Part shown: positions 11,655 to 22,632 of the stretch, one piece after another | How the letters are laid out: every line of letters starts with the position of its first letter | Position numbering within the stretch: the stretch's first letter is position 1 | NCBI GenBank assembly: GCA_032622095.1 | Contig: CP136068.1 | Location: forward strand, 128,411,989 to 128,475,988 | Length of the DNA stretch: 64,000 bases | Origin: Siphonodentalium dalli | Taxonomy: Eukaryota; Mollusca; Scaphopoda; Gadilida; Siphonodentaliidae | Direction of reading: 5' to 3' | Made by a program: the position numbers and the translations under genes | The notes under the pieces: generated by a model | What the model was told of the DNA's origin: nothing | The model's database searches: none | The model's input: the letters and a program-made list of their open reading frames with translations, nothing else

Positions 11655-11827
11655 GCAATTATTTCATGTGTCTTTTGGGAACAGTCAAAATTGTTGTCCC
11701 GAGGTATCAGGAATGACTATCGAACTGTTGCCCAAGGCCGAAGGCCGAGGGCAACAGTTCGATAGTCATTCCTGATACCGAGGGACAACAATTTTGCCTG
11801 TTCTCAAAAGACACATGAAATAATTGC
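11655..11827. repeat. Foldback element, 173 bp
   Basis: Long inverted repeat with arms of about 80 bp. GCAATTATTTCATGTGTCTT at the left end mirrors AAAGACACATGAAATAATTG at the right; the centre is GGCCGAAGGCC. Arms differ by only a few bases, so it is young. The near-central GGGCAACAGTTCG also occurs in the minisatellite that follows. Confidence 0.9.
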
Positions 11828-11949
11828 ATTGTTACCCAATACATTTACTTGTATATAATCAGGTGACAGTGACAATGCGGAAATCGGGTATAATTAAAAA
11901 ACGAAACCGGAATTTTCCGGAAATAGCCGAAACGTCACAGAAATTGCAA

Positions 11950-12115
11950 ACCATGTAACAGTTCGTTCGGGCCAGTCAACAGTTCGCTCGGAGCCAGTCA
12001 ACAGTTCGCTCGGGTCGGGCAACAGTTCACTCGTGACGTCACGAAAGCTGACCGTGATCGCAAACCGTGCAAAAGTTCATTCAGGGCGGGCAACAGTTCG
12101 TTGTGGCGTTACGAA
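11950..12115. repeat. Minisatellite with CAACAGTTCGYTCG core
   Basis: At least five direct copies of AACAGTTCGCTCGGGCCAGT-type units, about 22 bp each, then two degenerate copies interrupted by GTGACGTCACGAAAGCTGACCG. Copy spacing is irregular after the third unit. The motif is shared with the adjacent foldback. Confidence 0.75.
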
Positions 12116-12590
12116 CGCGAATTTGGGGTTAACCAGTTAATTCTAAATCCCAATGATTTACAAAGTAAAACTCTACTATTGGGTAACAATGGAGATTGTA
12201 GGACACAATTGACAATATCACAAGTGATCAGCTTTGGTCGCACATAAGTCAAATTATCCTATATTGGGTTGGTGCGTTTGATGGAGATTAAGGTAGCGCT
12301 CTTTATAGCACTTTAAAATATCTCCGTCATTCTGTCAATAATTCTAACCTCAATCCTGACGTCGCGTGACACATGGTACCCGGATTGAATATCAATCGTG
12401 ATCTAATCGGGAACTCCGATCAAGTATATTCCGCTATATAATCGTATGCATGTTGGCTACGTGTACATGGACCAATCAAAGAACAGAATTCACCCTAGCC
12501 TATAGATAAAATACTTTATTTATTTCGCCCAATTTGGGCGGTTCTCTAGTGGTGGTTAATTGTGCAACGTGTGTGCCAAGGAAAAACAGA
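12116..12590. other. Unassigned spacer
   Basis: No gene recognised. ATTGGGTAACAATG at 12178 is inverted relative to CATTGTTACCCAAT at 11828, so 11828-12191 may be one element with short inverted ends. An AGCGCTCTTTATA motif lies at 12296. Confidence 0.35.
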
Positions 12591-12714
12591 CGCAGCATTT
12601 GTGTAAATGTTAGCCCAAACTACATTTCGGCTACATTTGAAGTAACGACAGTTTTGTTATTTATTTCGAGGAATAATACCGCATCAGATGCATTCAGCCC
12701 AAATATGTTAACAG
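12591..12714. repeat. Dispersed repeat R1, copy b
   Basis: Second copy of the block at 225-340, with a 12-bp local duplication (CTACATTTCGG/CTACATTTGAA). The 63-codon ORF over it is not considered a gene. Confidence 0.7.
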
Positions 12715-13019
12715 TTTTCGTGTAAAATATTTACAGTAGGTTAGCGTTATTTGGTATTTGTGGATGTCCTTTAACATGGCGAAAATAGACTACTGCGCTT
12801 GAACGAGCATGTGAATTTGTCGTTTTTAATGTATAGCAACTTAATAATCAATAACAGAGGCATTCTCTGTCAAATACAGTCGCTCTATTTACGATATTAA
12901 TTGCTGAACTTTCTAAATTAAACTACGCGTAAACGGGTACCTACTGTAAATTATAGAAGTTTTCGGAATCAGCCTAATCGCCCCAGGGCCAACTCGCCCC
13001 AGTCGACGTGTGCCAATTC

Positions 13020-13425
13020 GGTACACACTATAAAATATATCCGAGGGCGAGGCCGGCTCGAAATATAAGTTGTATACGGGTGTTATATAGCGTTTAGTCC
13101 GTTGTTTCTGAATGAATATTATTGAAATTTGATGTATATGTCCGGGCTGGGACATGGAATACAACAACGTTTGAATTGTTTTTAAATTTACAAATTTGTT
13201 GATTTTATTAAATTTGTTCCGTTCTGAAACACACTATAAAGTGTATGCGACCGGCTCCAAAATAAAAGGCGTGAGCGGACTTGATGTCGTATTATCTTCT
13301 TTGTTTATAAATGGACAAGACTGAAATTCAGTACATATGTCCGGGTTATGACATGGACAACATTAATGTTTGCGTTCTTTCATTCTATGAAGTGTAAACG
13401 GTCGGTCCCATTTAAAAGGTTAAGC
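13020..13425. repeat. Degenerate tandem repeat, unit 150-205 bp
   Basis: Three partial units anchored by CACACTATAAARTRTATSCG plus a GGC(C)GGCTC block at 13022, 13229 and (weakly) 13385, and by RTATGTCCGGG-GACATGGA at 13131 and 13331. No coding content recognised. Confidence 0.6.
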
Positions 13426-13549
13426 GGCATATGTGCTTAGTGTTATAGGTAATCGGATTAACTAATTGGCGACTCTAAACTATTGAGTTTTGGGGTATTT
13501 GAGCTTTTTTGTGAAATAATAATTTAGGACGTGAATACATTTATTTTAA

Positions 13550-13887
13550 ATGATAACTTTATTTAATGATAATACACACATAAATATAATAACGAACATG
13601 AGACATACATGATTTATAAACTGTTAACAAAAGATATCAAATTCAATACATGACAAAGATGACTCAGTGAAGTTTATAAAGTGAACATAAAAACATTAAG
13701 GTAAGAATCGTTTTAAGGAATGTAACTTGATTTAATGATAATAAACACATAAATTAAAATAACAAACATGAGACATACATGATTTATAAACTGTTAACAA
13801 AATATGTCAAATTCAATACATGACAAAGATGACTCAGTGAAGTTTATAAAGTGAACATAAAAATATTAAGGTAAAAATCTTTTTAAG
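13550..13887. repeat. Recent tandem duplication, unit 170 bp
   Basis: Two adjacent copies (about 13550-13717 and 13720-13887) with a few mismatches. They share ACATGAGACATACATGATTT, ATTCAATACATGACAAAGAT and GAAGTTTATAAAGTGAACAT at an offset of exactly 170. Confidence 0.9.
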
Positions 13888-13899
13888 CATTACTAAACC

Positions 13900-15410
13900 C
13901 TTTAGCACAGACCACAGCCCACTTCACTCATCCGATCATCACCAAACATATTTATCTTGATATTGATCTATCAGATGAGAGCTATCAAATATTTTTTTAA
14001 TTTCATAGGAAAAAATGGTCGCCAGCGGCCATATTGCATTTACGTTATATGTTATCGCGTCATGTCGATATCTAGTATTACTTAGAAATTTCACCTTTCC
14101 AGATTCATAATTGTTCCATTGACTGTAACAGATGAAATTATCCCCCTCTTCGGATAGAGTGTCACTGAAACTTTATTTTGTCAGACTGTCTGTATAGTCA
14201 CTGATTATATGTGGCAATAATCTGTAATAAGATGTAGCACTATTTTATTTTATATTTACATGTAGTGCTGTTTTTATACAACAATTCTAATCCCCCCTAG
14301 ATCACCATGTGATCGACCATACATCGCGTGTGAGGACCTGGTTGAATTAAGGGGGGTTTATGGATCACTTCTGTCCTCAAGCTAGATTATACTTATGCCA
14401 TTTAATGGCATGTTACTAACGTGGATGGGTAGATATGCTTGAGACCTAACCACTCTTCAATTCACACCAAGTTCTCAGCTGTCATGTTCGGATATTAGAA
14501 CCCATAGCCATGATATATGGTTTATTTTGTGTATACTAGTAATATAGTTATTTTCAGTACCTTTATATACCAGTACTGTGTACAACAGTGCATATAAATG
14601 AATCCATGTATACATGTATATTGATTCAACGGATTCAGTGGTGTTGTCCATCAGTCTATCAAATTTGCGGGGAAAACATGTCCACCAGCAATACACCCTG
14701 CTAAATTTTAAATTTGAATCAATTGGCGCACCCTGCATGCAGCCAGCTTTTATTGGAGAACTTTTTCTCATGTGGATATTTTGGGTCACCACTAGATGTG
14801 AGCCATATTTTGTTCTCAGACTTTCCTTGTGAAAACAGCGGTGATCTTGAATTTTACTATTTTTATGGCTAAATAATTTGGTTGATCCCTTGTCCGATCG
14901 TCATCAAATTCCACAATGATCTTCTGGATAACCAGGGTGAGAGTAATCTAATTTTTCCGAATTTCGTTAAAAAACATGACCACAGGCAGCAATTTGGTAT
15001 CTTACTCTTTGCATGACTGAATTGTTTAGCAACTGTACAGACATATCCCTCATCTGATAGTCACCAAACTTCATATTGATCTTCGGGGTGACAACTAGAT
15101 GGGAGCTATCGAATGCTTTGAATTTTTTTGGAAAACATTGTCGCCAGCAGTCATCTTCTATTTTGGTTTTTATATACATGTATATCTCTTCATGCGGATA
15201 TCCAGTATTACGTAGGTACTTCAACTTTCCGCATTCCTGTCATCATTTGAAATATAAAAATTTACATGATACATGCACCCTTCAAAATTTGTCTCGTCGT
15301 ATCTATGATAATGACCCGTATGGTAATATTGATACAGATATATTTGTCAAACATTTCTTTGTACAATATACAGGTATTTAGTTTGTAACTAAATCTAGAA
15401 ATATATAATA
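13900..15410 (-). repeat. V-type degenerate tandem core (Helitron-like unit 0)
   Basis: Repeats of about 200-230 bp anchored by CCGATCRTCAYCAAA, GATCTTC-GG-T-AC, AGCTATC-AAT and GGAAAACAT-G-CGCCAGC. The part 14660-15410 is duplicated at 19480-20263 with high identity. It ends in AATATATAATA immediately before the CTAG of unit 1, as the minus-strand 5' end of a Helitron-like unit would. A complete 3' head (CTAG plus hairpin) is missing on the left. Confidence 0.6.
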
Positions 15411-15819
15411 CTAGAAGGTGACCCGACTTCGTCCGGGCTTTGACCTTGAATTGTCTATTTTGAAGGCCAAGGTCAAGTGGGGTCACGATTTGACCCGTCC
15501 AAAACACTGCCCGACAAAAGTACCCGTCGAAATCCACCCGGTTTTACCCGATTTGACCTTGAATTGATCATTTTGAAGGTCGAGATCAGGTCGGGGTCAC
15601 GATTTGACCCGTCCAAAACACCCAGTGGACAAAAGTTAAATAAAATTTCGTCGAAATACCATCAAAATTGGCGATTTAATAGGCCCATGTCACTCCCCGG
15701 CCGAAAATACCCACACATACCAAGTTTCATCGAAATCGGCTCTGCCGTTTTTGAGTCCATCGATTACAGACAGACACACATACACACACACACACAGATC
15801 TTCCAAAATATATAATAGA
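15411..15819 (-). mobile_element. HINE unit 1 (X core)
   Basis: 409 bp. Core of two monomers with GATTTGACCTTGAATTGA and GGGGTCACGATTTGACCCGT, then a unique part with ACCAAGTTTCATCGAAATCG and a CACA/GACA microsatellite. Confidence 0.75.
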
Positions 15820-16147
15820 CTAGCCGATGAGCCCGACGTTGTCCGGGCTATTCAAAAACAAAATTTGAAGTCGATAGCTCCATCCGTTTCCGAAATCTCG
15901 TCTGCGCATGCGCGAAGCTGGCGTCGCACGGGCTCGGCGACCCGATAAAATTCGTATCCGGGGCAAGATACATTCACATAGCAAATTTCAAGTCGATAGC
16001 TCCACCCGTTTCCGAGATCTCGTCTGCGCATGCGCGAAGCTGGTGTCGCACGGGCTCGCCAATACGACAACGTTCACCGCCTGGTCAAACTACACACACG
16101 TACCAAGTTTCGTCCCGATCGGTCGAGAATCGTAGATTTGTATTAAT

Positions 16148-16183
<36 letters not shown>

Positions 16184-16219
16184 AACATACAGACAGAGGT
16201 CTTCAAAATATATATGAGA
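15820..16219 (-). mobile_element. HINE unit 2 (Y core, two monomers)
   Basis: 400 bp with two 122-bp monomers; TGCGCATGCGCG at 15903 and 16025. Ends in a (GACA)n tract at 16147-16190 and CTTCAAAATATATATGAGA. Confidence 0.85.
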
Positions 16220-16972
16220 CTAGAAGGTGACCCGACTTCGTCCGGGTTTGACCTTGAATTGTCTATTTTGAAGGCCAAGGTCAAGTGGGGTCACGATTTG
16301 ACCCGTCCAAAACACTGCCCGAACAAAAGTACCCGTCGAAATCCATCCGGTTTTACCCGATTTGACCTTTTAACCCGATTTGATTTCCACTCAAGTATAT
16401 AAACGCGCCTCATATACACACGCTCATTAATTATCAAGTTTCAACGTAAAGTTAAATTACCATCGGTGCCCGAGATATCTCCAAGACGTCTGAAACAGTC
16501 AAATGCATCGGCCGGAGAAGAGTTAACGTGATCTAACTTTATGACCTCTAACGACGTCATAGAAGTTACGCATTGTTTTTACCCTGATAGAAGATCGTAC
16601 CACTTCTTCTTAATAATTGAGGCAGATAACTAAAACGGATACATACATATTATATATCGTTGGAAAGAGGAAACACGAAAGATTCTCATAGTGTCATTAT
16701 TATGACTGGCATGTTATTATTCGCGCTGTTTCGAATCGATTTGTAAGCACCGAACTGAAATATATTAGCGCAAAACGGCGTAAAAACAGATTTGACCTCG
16801 GCACGTGAAAAGTTGACCTCGCACGGACAAATTAATAGGCCTATGTTAGTCCTGACCCGAAAATACCCCCACATACCAAGTTTCATCGAAATCGGCTGGG
16901 CCATTTTCGAGTCCATCGATTACTGACAGACAGACACACACACACACACAGATCTTCCAAAATATATAATAG
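16220..16972 (-). mobile_element. HINE unit 3 (X ends, foreign core)
   Basis: Ends match unit 1, but about 16380-16790 is unlike any other unit. It holds a TATATAAA-containing stretch and no tandem monomers. Either an insertion or a captured host segment inside a Helitron-like element. Confidence 0.65.
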
Positions 16973-17534
16973 ATAGCCGATGAGCCCGACGTTGTCCGGG
17001 CTATTCAAAAACCAAATTTCAAGTCGATAGCTCTACCCAGCCCGACGTTGTCCGGGCTATTCAAAAACCAAATTTCAAGTCGATAGCTCTACCCGTTTCC
17101 GAAATCTGGTCTGCGCATGCGCGAAGCTGGCGTCGCACGGGCTCGGCGACCCGATAAAATTCGTATCCGGGGCAAGATACAACCACATACCAAATTTCAA
17201 GTCGATAGCTCCACCCGTTTCCGATATCTCGTCTGCGAATGCGCGAAGCTGACGTCGCACGGGCTCGGCGACCCGATAAAATTCGTATCCGGGGCAAGAT
17301 ACATTCACATAGCAAATTTGAAGTCGATAGCTCCACCCTTTTCCGAGATCTCGTATGCGCATGCGCGAAGCGGGTGCCGCACGGGCTCGCCAATACGACA
17401 ACGTCGACCGCCTGGTCAAACTACACACACGTACCAAGTTTCGTCCCGATCGGTTGAGAATCGTAGATTTGTATAAATGACAGACATACGAACAGACATA
17501 CAGACAAACAGAGATCTTCAAAATATATATGAGA
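16973..17534 (-). mobile_element. HINE unit 4 (Y core, three monomers, duplicated head)
   Basis: The hairpin head AGCCCGACGTTGTCCGGGCT occurs twice, 61 bp apart (16984 and 17039). Three 122-bp monomers follow, with the 12-mer at 17112, 17234 (mutated TGCGAATGCGCG) and 17356. The initial CTAG is ATAG. Confidence 0.8.
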
Positions 17535-18036
17535 CTAGCTGGTGGACCCGACTTCGTCCGGGATGTTCCCCTCTGATTTTCGGAGAATTGCGCGATTTAA
17601 CCTTGAATTGACCATTCTAAAGGTGAAGGTCATGTCGGGGTCACGATTTTACCCGTCCAAAACACTTCCCGGACAAAAGTGCCCGACAAAATTACCCGTC
17701 GAAATCCGCCAGGCTTTACCCGATTTGACCTTGAATTGACAATTTTGAAGGTCAAGGTCGGGTCGGGGTCATGATTTGATCCATCCAAAACACTCCTGGG
17801 ACAAAAGTAACGGTATGTATCAAATTTCGTTGAAATCCTTCCGTTTTACAAGATTTGACCTTGAATTGATCTTTTTGAATGTCAAAGTCAGGTCGGGGTC
17901 AAGATTTGACCCGTCCAAAATACTCCCTGGTAATAAATTCCCCTAGGTATCAAATTTCGTCAAATCTGTCCGGCAGTTTTCCCGGCCATAGCTAACAGAC
18001 AAACAGACAGACAAAAGTCCCAAAATATATATTAGA
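17535..18036 (-). mobile_element. HINE unit 5 (W core)
   Basis: 502 bp. After the head, GATGTTCCCCTCTGATTTTC and three to four monomers of about 130 bp with GATTTGACCTTGAATTGA and GACCCGTCCAAAA. Nearly duplicated by unit 9. Confidence 0.8.
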
Positions 18037-18782
18037 CTAGCCGATGAGCCCGACGTTGTCCGGGCTATTCAAAAACCAAATTTCAAGTCAATAGCTCCAC
18101 CCGTTTCCGAGATCTCGTCTGCGCATGCGCGAAGCTGGCGTCGCACGGGCTCGGCGACCCGATAAAATTCGTATCCGGGGCAAGATACATTCACATAGCA
18201 AATTTCAAGTCGATAGCTCCACCCGTTTCCGAGATCTCGTCTGCGCATGCGCGAAGCTGGCGTCGCATGGGCTCGGCGACCCGATAAAATTCGTATCCGG
18301 GGCAAGATACATTCACATAGCAAATTTCAAGTCGATAGCTCCACCCGCTTCCGAGATCTCGTCTGCGCATGCGCGAAGCTGGCGTCGCATGGGCTCGGCG
18401 ACCCGATAAAATTCATATCCGGGGCAAGATACATTCACATAGCAAATTTCAAGTCGATAGCTCCACCCGTTTCCGAGATTTCGTCTGCGCATGCGCGAAG
18501 CTGGCGTTGCATGGGCTCGGCGACCCGATAAAATTCGTATCCGGGGTAAGATACATTCACATAGCAAATTTAAAGTCGATAGCTCCACCCGTTTCCGAGA
18601 TCTCCTCTGCGCATGCGCTGCACGGGCGCCGCACGGGCTCGCCAATACGACAACGTCGACCGCCTGGTCAAACTACACACACGTACCAAGTTTCGTCCCG
18701 ATCGGTCGAGAATCGTAGATTTGTATAAATGACAAACATACATACAGACAAACAGACAGAGGTCTTCAAAATATATATGAGA
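18037..18782 (-). mobile_element. HINE unit 6 (Y core, five monomers)
   Basis: 746 bp, the longest Y array. The 12-mer recurs at 18120, 18242, 18364, 18486 and 18608 (last one altered at its end), exactly 122 bp apart. Confidence 0.85.
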
Positions 18783-19417
18783 CTAGCCGATGAGCTCGAC
18801 GTTGTCCGGGCTATTCAAAAACCAAATTTCAAGTCGATGGCTCCACCCGTTTCCGAGATCTGGTCTGCGCATGCGCGAAGCTGGCGTCGCACGGCTCGGC
18901 GACCCGATAAAAATCGTATCCGGGGCAAGATACATTCACATACCAAATTTCAAGTCGATAGCTCCACCCGTTTCCGAGATCTCGTCTGCGCATGCGCGAA
19001 GCTGGCGTCGCACGGGCTCGGCGACCCGATAAAATTCGCATCCGGGGCAAGATACATTCACATAGCAAATTTCAAGTCGATAGCTCCACCCGTTTCCGAG
19101 ATCTCGTCTGCGCATGCGCGAAGCTGGCGTCGCACGGGCTCGGCGACCCGATAAAATTCGCATCCGGGGCAAGATACATTCACATCGCAAATTTCAAGTC
19201 GATAGCTCCACCCGTTTCCGAGATCTCGTCTGCGCATGCGCGAAGCGGGCCCCGCACGGGCTCGCCAATACGACAACGTCCACCGCCTGGTCAAACTACA
19301 CACACGTACCGAGTTTCGTCCCGATCGGTCGAGAATCGTAGATTTGTATAAATGACAGACAAACATACAGACAGACAAGCAGACAGACAAACAGATGTCT
19401 TCAAAATATATTATAGA
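18783..19417 (-). mobile_element. HINE unit 7 (Y core, four monomers)
   Basis: 635 bp. The 12-mer recurs at 18865, 18987, 19109 and 19231, 122 bp apart. Ends with a GACAGACA-type microsatellite. Confidence 0.85.
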
Positions 19418-20263
19418 CTAGCTGATGTACCCGACTTCGTTCGGGCTATTTAGGGATTTCTTTGTGATCGCCTCCATCAGTCCAAATTTGCGGGGAAAAC
19501 ATGGCCACAAGCAGTACACCCTGCTAAATTTCGAATTTGAATCAATTGGCGCACCCTGCAGCCAGCTTTTATTGGAGAACTTTTTCTCATGTGGATATTT
19601 TGGGTCACCGCTAGATGTGAGCCATATTTTGTTCTCAAACTGTCCTTGTGAAGACATCACTGCCAGCGGTGATTTTCAATTTTACTATTTTTATGGCTAA
19701 ATAATTTGGTTGATCCTACAGACGACACCCCTTGTCCGATCGTCACCAGATTCCACAATGATCTTCTGGATAACCAGGGTGAGAGTAATCTAATTTTCCC
19801 GAATTTCGTTAAAAAACATTACCACAGGCAACACTTTGGTATCTTACTCTTTGATCCTCTTTTGCATGACTGAATTGTTTAGCAACTGTACAGACATATC
19901 CCTCATCTGATAGTCACCAAACTTCATATTGATCTTCGGGCTGACAACTAGATGGGAGCTATCGAATGCTTTGAATTTTTTTGGAAAACATTGTCGCCAG
20001 CAGTCATCTTCTATTTTGGTTTTTATATACATGTATATCTCTTCATGCGGATAGCCAGTATTACGTAGGTACTTCAACTTTCCGCATTCCTGTCATCATT
20101 TGAAATATAAAAATTTACCTGATACATGCACCCTTCAAAATTTGTTTCGTCGTATCTATTTTAATGACCCGTATGGTAATATTGATACAGATATATTTGT
20201 CAAACATTTCTTTGTACAATATACAGGTATTTAGTTTGTAACTAAATCTAGAAATATATAATA
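19418..20263 (-). mobile_element. HINE unit 8 (Z head, V core)
   Basis: Z-type head (CCCGACTTCGTTCGGGCTAT, TTAGGGATTTCTTTGTGATC) joined to a V core that copies 14660-15410 almost base for base. A chimaera of two families. Confidence 0.75.
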
Positions 20264-20762
20264 GTAGCTGGTGGACCCGACTTCGTCCGGGATGTTCCCC
20301 TCTGATTTTCGGAGAATTGCGCGATTTAACCTTGAATAGACTATTTTAAAGGTGAAGGTCATGTCGGGGTCACGATTTGACCCGTCCAAAACACTCCCCG
20401 GACAAAAGTCACGACAACGGTACCCGTCGAAATCCGCCCGGCTTTACCCGATTTGACCTTGAATTGACAATTTTGAATGTCAAGATCAGGTCAGGGTCAT
20501 GATTGGACCCACCGAAACACTCTTGGGACAAAAGTAACAGTATGTATCAAATTTCGTTGAAATACTTTCGTTTTACAAGATTTGACCTTGAATTGATCTT
20601 TTTGAATGTCAAAGTCAGGTCGGGATCAAGATTTGACCCGTCCAAAATACTCCCTGGAAATAATTTCCCCTAGGTATCAAATTTCGTCAAATCTGTCCGG
20701 CAGTTTTCCCGGCCATAGCTAACAGACAAACAGACACACAAATGTTCAAAATATATATTAAA
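20264..20762 (-). mobile_element. HINE unit 9 (W core)
   Basis: Close copy of unit 5 (17535-18036); the head CTAG is GTAG. Ends AAATGTTCAAAATATATATT. Confidence 0.8.
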
Positions 20763-21137
20763 CTAGCTGATGTACTCGACATCGTTCGGGCTAGTTAGGG
20801 ATTGTTTTGTGATCGCCTCCATCTGGACAGTACCCAGTATATACAGCGTCTGGCCAAATTATTGTTCAATTGGTCCAGAAACATGCCTATATCAGCACGT
20901 TCGAGAACATGGTCCCTCGTGAAATTGGACCCGTCCATATTGCTCCCGGGATCGAAGTAGTCCTACACACAATTTTTTAGTCGGATCGGTCAAGGTCCAG
21001 AAACATGCCTATGAGCGAGGTCAAGTTGACACGTTAAATACCAAATTCGAGCAGTGTTAGAGTCTATAACACATACACACATGCATTCATGCATACACAC
21101 ATACATACAGACAGGTGTTCCAAAATGTATAATCGAT
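20763..21137 (-). mobile_element. HINE unit 10 (Z type)
   Basis: Z-type unit with CTCCATCTGGACAGTACC, two GGTCCAGAAACATGCC blocks and a CATACACA microsatellite. The minus-strand 5' end is CTATCGATTATACATTTTGG. Confidence 0.75.
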
Positions 21138-22290
21138 AGCTACAACAATTATATGGTAGATAGTTCACGGCCGACCTGATGCATGCATCTTAGTTTTCTT
21201 GTTACCGCCACGAAGTGGGTGTACACTGGTGTTCAGATCTGTATAGACTCATGGTCGAATGGAGAAATATATTCTTGGATATTTGTTTTTGTACCTTACT
21301 CAATCGTACCAATATAATCACGTATATGCTGAAATTGTAAAGTTAACGGCACCGGTGTATAATACGTTTTTGAAAATATGATAAATCGTATCCATAGGGT
21401 CAGGACAGGCTGAAATTGTAAACTTAAAGTCACCGGTGTAATAATATATTGTTGAAAATATAAATACTCTGAAAATAATGTATAACCCTTTGCGAACCCC
21501 TGTGTAGTGAAGTGAATTATGGGTAATTTTAATTGGAGCGCGCATGTCTGTTCTGTTGGAGACTTGGATTAACCGCCATCTTTTATTTTCTGGTCATCAA
21601 GTCAAAATTGTATCGTATACACAATGTGTTTGTACCGATGGATGTATCGCGACTCGACTCGTTTTCGTGGTCATATAGGACCTATATAACCTATATATGA
21701 TCACGAAAACGAGCAGAGTCGGGATATCTGATATAATTCCAGGAATTGTACATTCACTTCCAATAGTATAGATTCACTGCAATCTGCCGCGGAATTTCCC
21801 AAAATTGTAGGCTACTTTCATTTTCAATAGGATTTTACATTTTCACTTTTCACTTTTACCACGCAAAGCGACCTTAGTTGACACATATATATATATGGCA
21901 CACTGGCTGAGTCCATGACAAATAGTTTATGTAGAATGCTTCTTTCGTTTAATTAAAGCTCACCTCGTTAAAACGCATGTCAATCGTATTTGTTTACAAA
22001 TTGCATTGGGTGCGACGATTTGCAGTAGGTCCCGATTTGTGGATATCACTTTGCGGAAGTCCCCGAATTCGCGGAGTTCCCCTAAAATGGGCGATATATA
22101 TAGATTTTAATAGGGAACGGGTGCGTATATGTTAATTGATACGTATCTTAAACAATTAACGACACGATCATCATAATAAAGGTCAGTTCTATCAATTATA
22201 TATGCGCCGAGTTCACTTGGTACAAATCAAACGGCGATAAATATTCTCGTGTGCCAGAAGGACTCCTTAAAGTTGTGAATAAGATGAATA
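21138..22290. repeat. Spacer with tandem pair and foldback
   Basis: 21325-21475 holds a diverged tandem pair (unit about 88 bp, GCTGAAATTGTAAA and CACCGGTGTA). 21650-21722 is a hairpin: CTCGTTTTCGTGGTCATATA pairs with TATATGATCACGAAAACGAG. No gene recognised. Confidence 0.7.
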
Positions 22291-22296
22291 TTTATT
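22291..22296 (-). promoter_or_regulatory. Possible polyadenylation signal
   Basis: TTTATT on the plus strand, that is AATAAA on the minus strand, 131 bases past the stop codon of the PAN/CTLD gene. The hairpin AGTTAGCGC-loop-GCGCTAACT at 22319-22345 lies in the same 3' UTR. Confidence 0.4.
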
Positions 22297-22426
22297 AGAT
22301 GGTATTTAACAAGTCATTAGTTAGCGCCTATATTAGCGCTAACTAATGAATGATATTTTATATTATAATTATATTATAATTTATATTTATGGCTAATAAT
22401 ATGATCTTGTTTCTCTCTGGCTGTGA

Positions 22427-22632
22427 TTAATATATCTGACATAGAGTCTTCTTCAGCTGTGGTCCGTACCCACCAGACATGTGATACAGCCCGCCTCCGC
22501 CCCAGAGTGTAATCTTCGACTGTGTCCACGCCGTGTTGCTGCCGCTGACCCACTCGATGAATGGGACCTCTTTGTCATCGAAATACCAGGTTCCGTTTTT
22601 ATACCAATTTCTCCCTTCAATAAAGAGCTCAC
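22427..22632 (-). CDS. Exon 4: C-terminal half of CTLD and stop
   Basis: 206 nt. Acceptor CTTTCCAG just above 22632, entering in phase 1 (completes a Gly codon). Encodes 67 residues beginning Glu-Leu-Phe-Ile-Glu-Gly. They include a Gly-Thr-Trp-Tyr-Phe-Asp-Asp block and Phe-Ile-Glu-Trp, typical of the CTLD long loop, and end Thr-Leu-Cys-Gln-Ile-Tyr-stop, matching the usual final Cys-Glu position. Confidence 0.75.

Larger units (their letters stand above)
15411..21137 (-). mobile_element. Head-to-tail concatemer of ten Helitron-like (HINE) units
   Basis: Read on the minus strand, each unit starts TCTATTATATATTTTGGAAG or a close variant. It then has a TCTG/TGTC microsatellite and tandem core repeats, and ends with the hairpin GCCCGGAC-loop-GTCGGGC, 6-8 bases and CTAG. 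The next unit begins directly after CTAG. Junction CTAG positions: 15411, 15820, 16220, 16973 (ATAG), 17535, 18037, 18783, 19418, 20264 (GTAG) and 20763. Known: a 3' hairpin just before CTRR, with no target duplication, is the Helitron signature, and Helentron-associated elements carry a microsatellite and tandem core. No protein is encoded. Confidence 0.75.

Noticed and set aside
15903-19242. CRISPR-like regular repeats
   Set aside because: Units are contiguous 122-bp tandem copies with no unique spacers, in eukaryotic transposon context.
15852-19390. Many overlapping ORFs of 60-148 codons on both strands with recurring Arg/Ala-rich peptides
   Set aside because: They come from 122-bp monomers lacking stops in several frames; the frame rotates each monomer and both strands are equally open, so coding is not supported.
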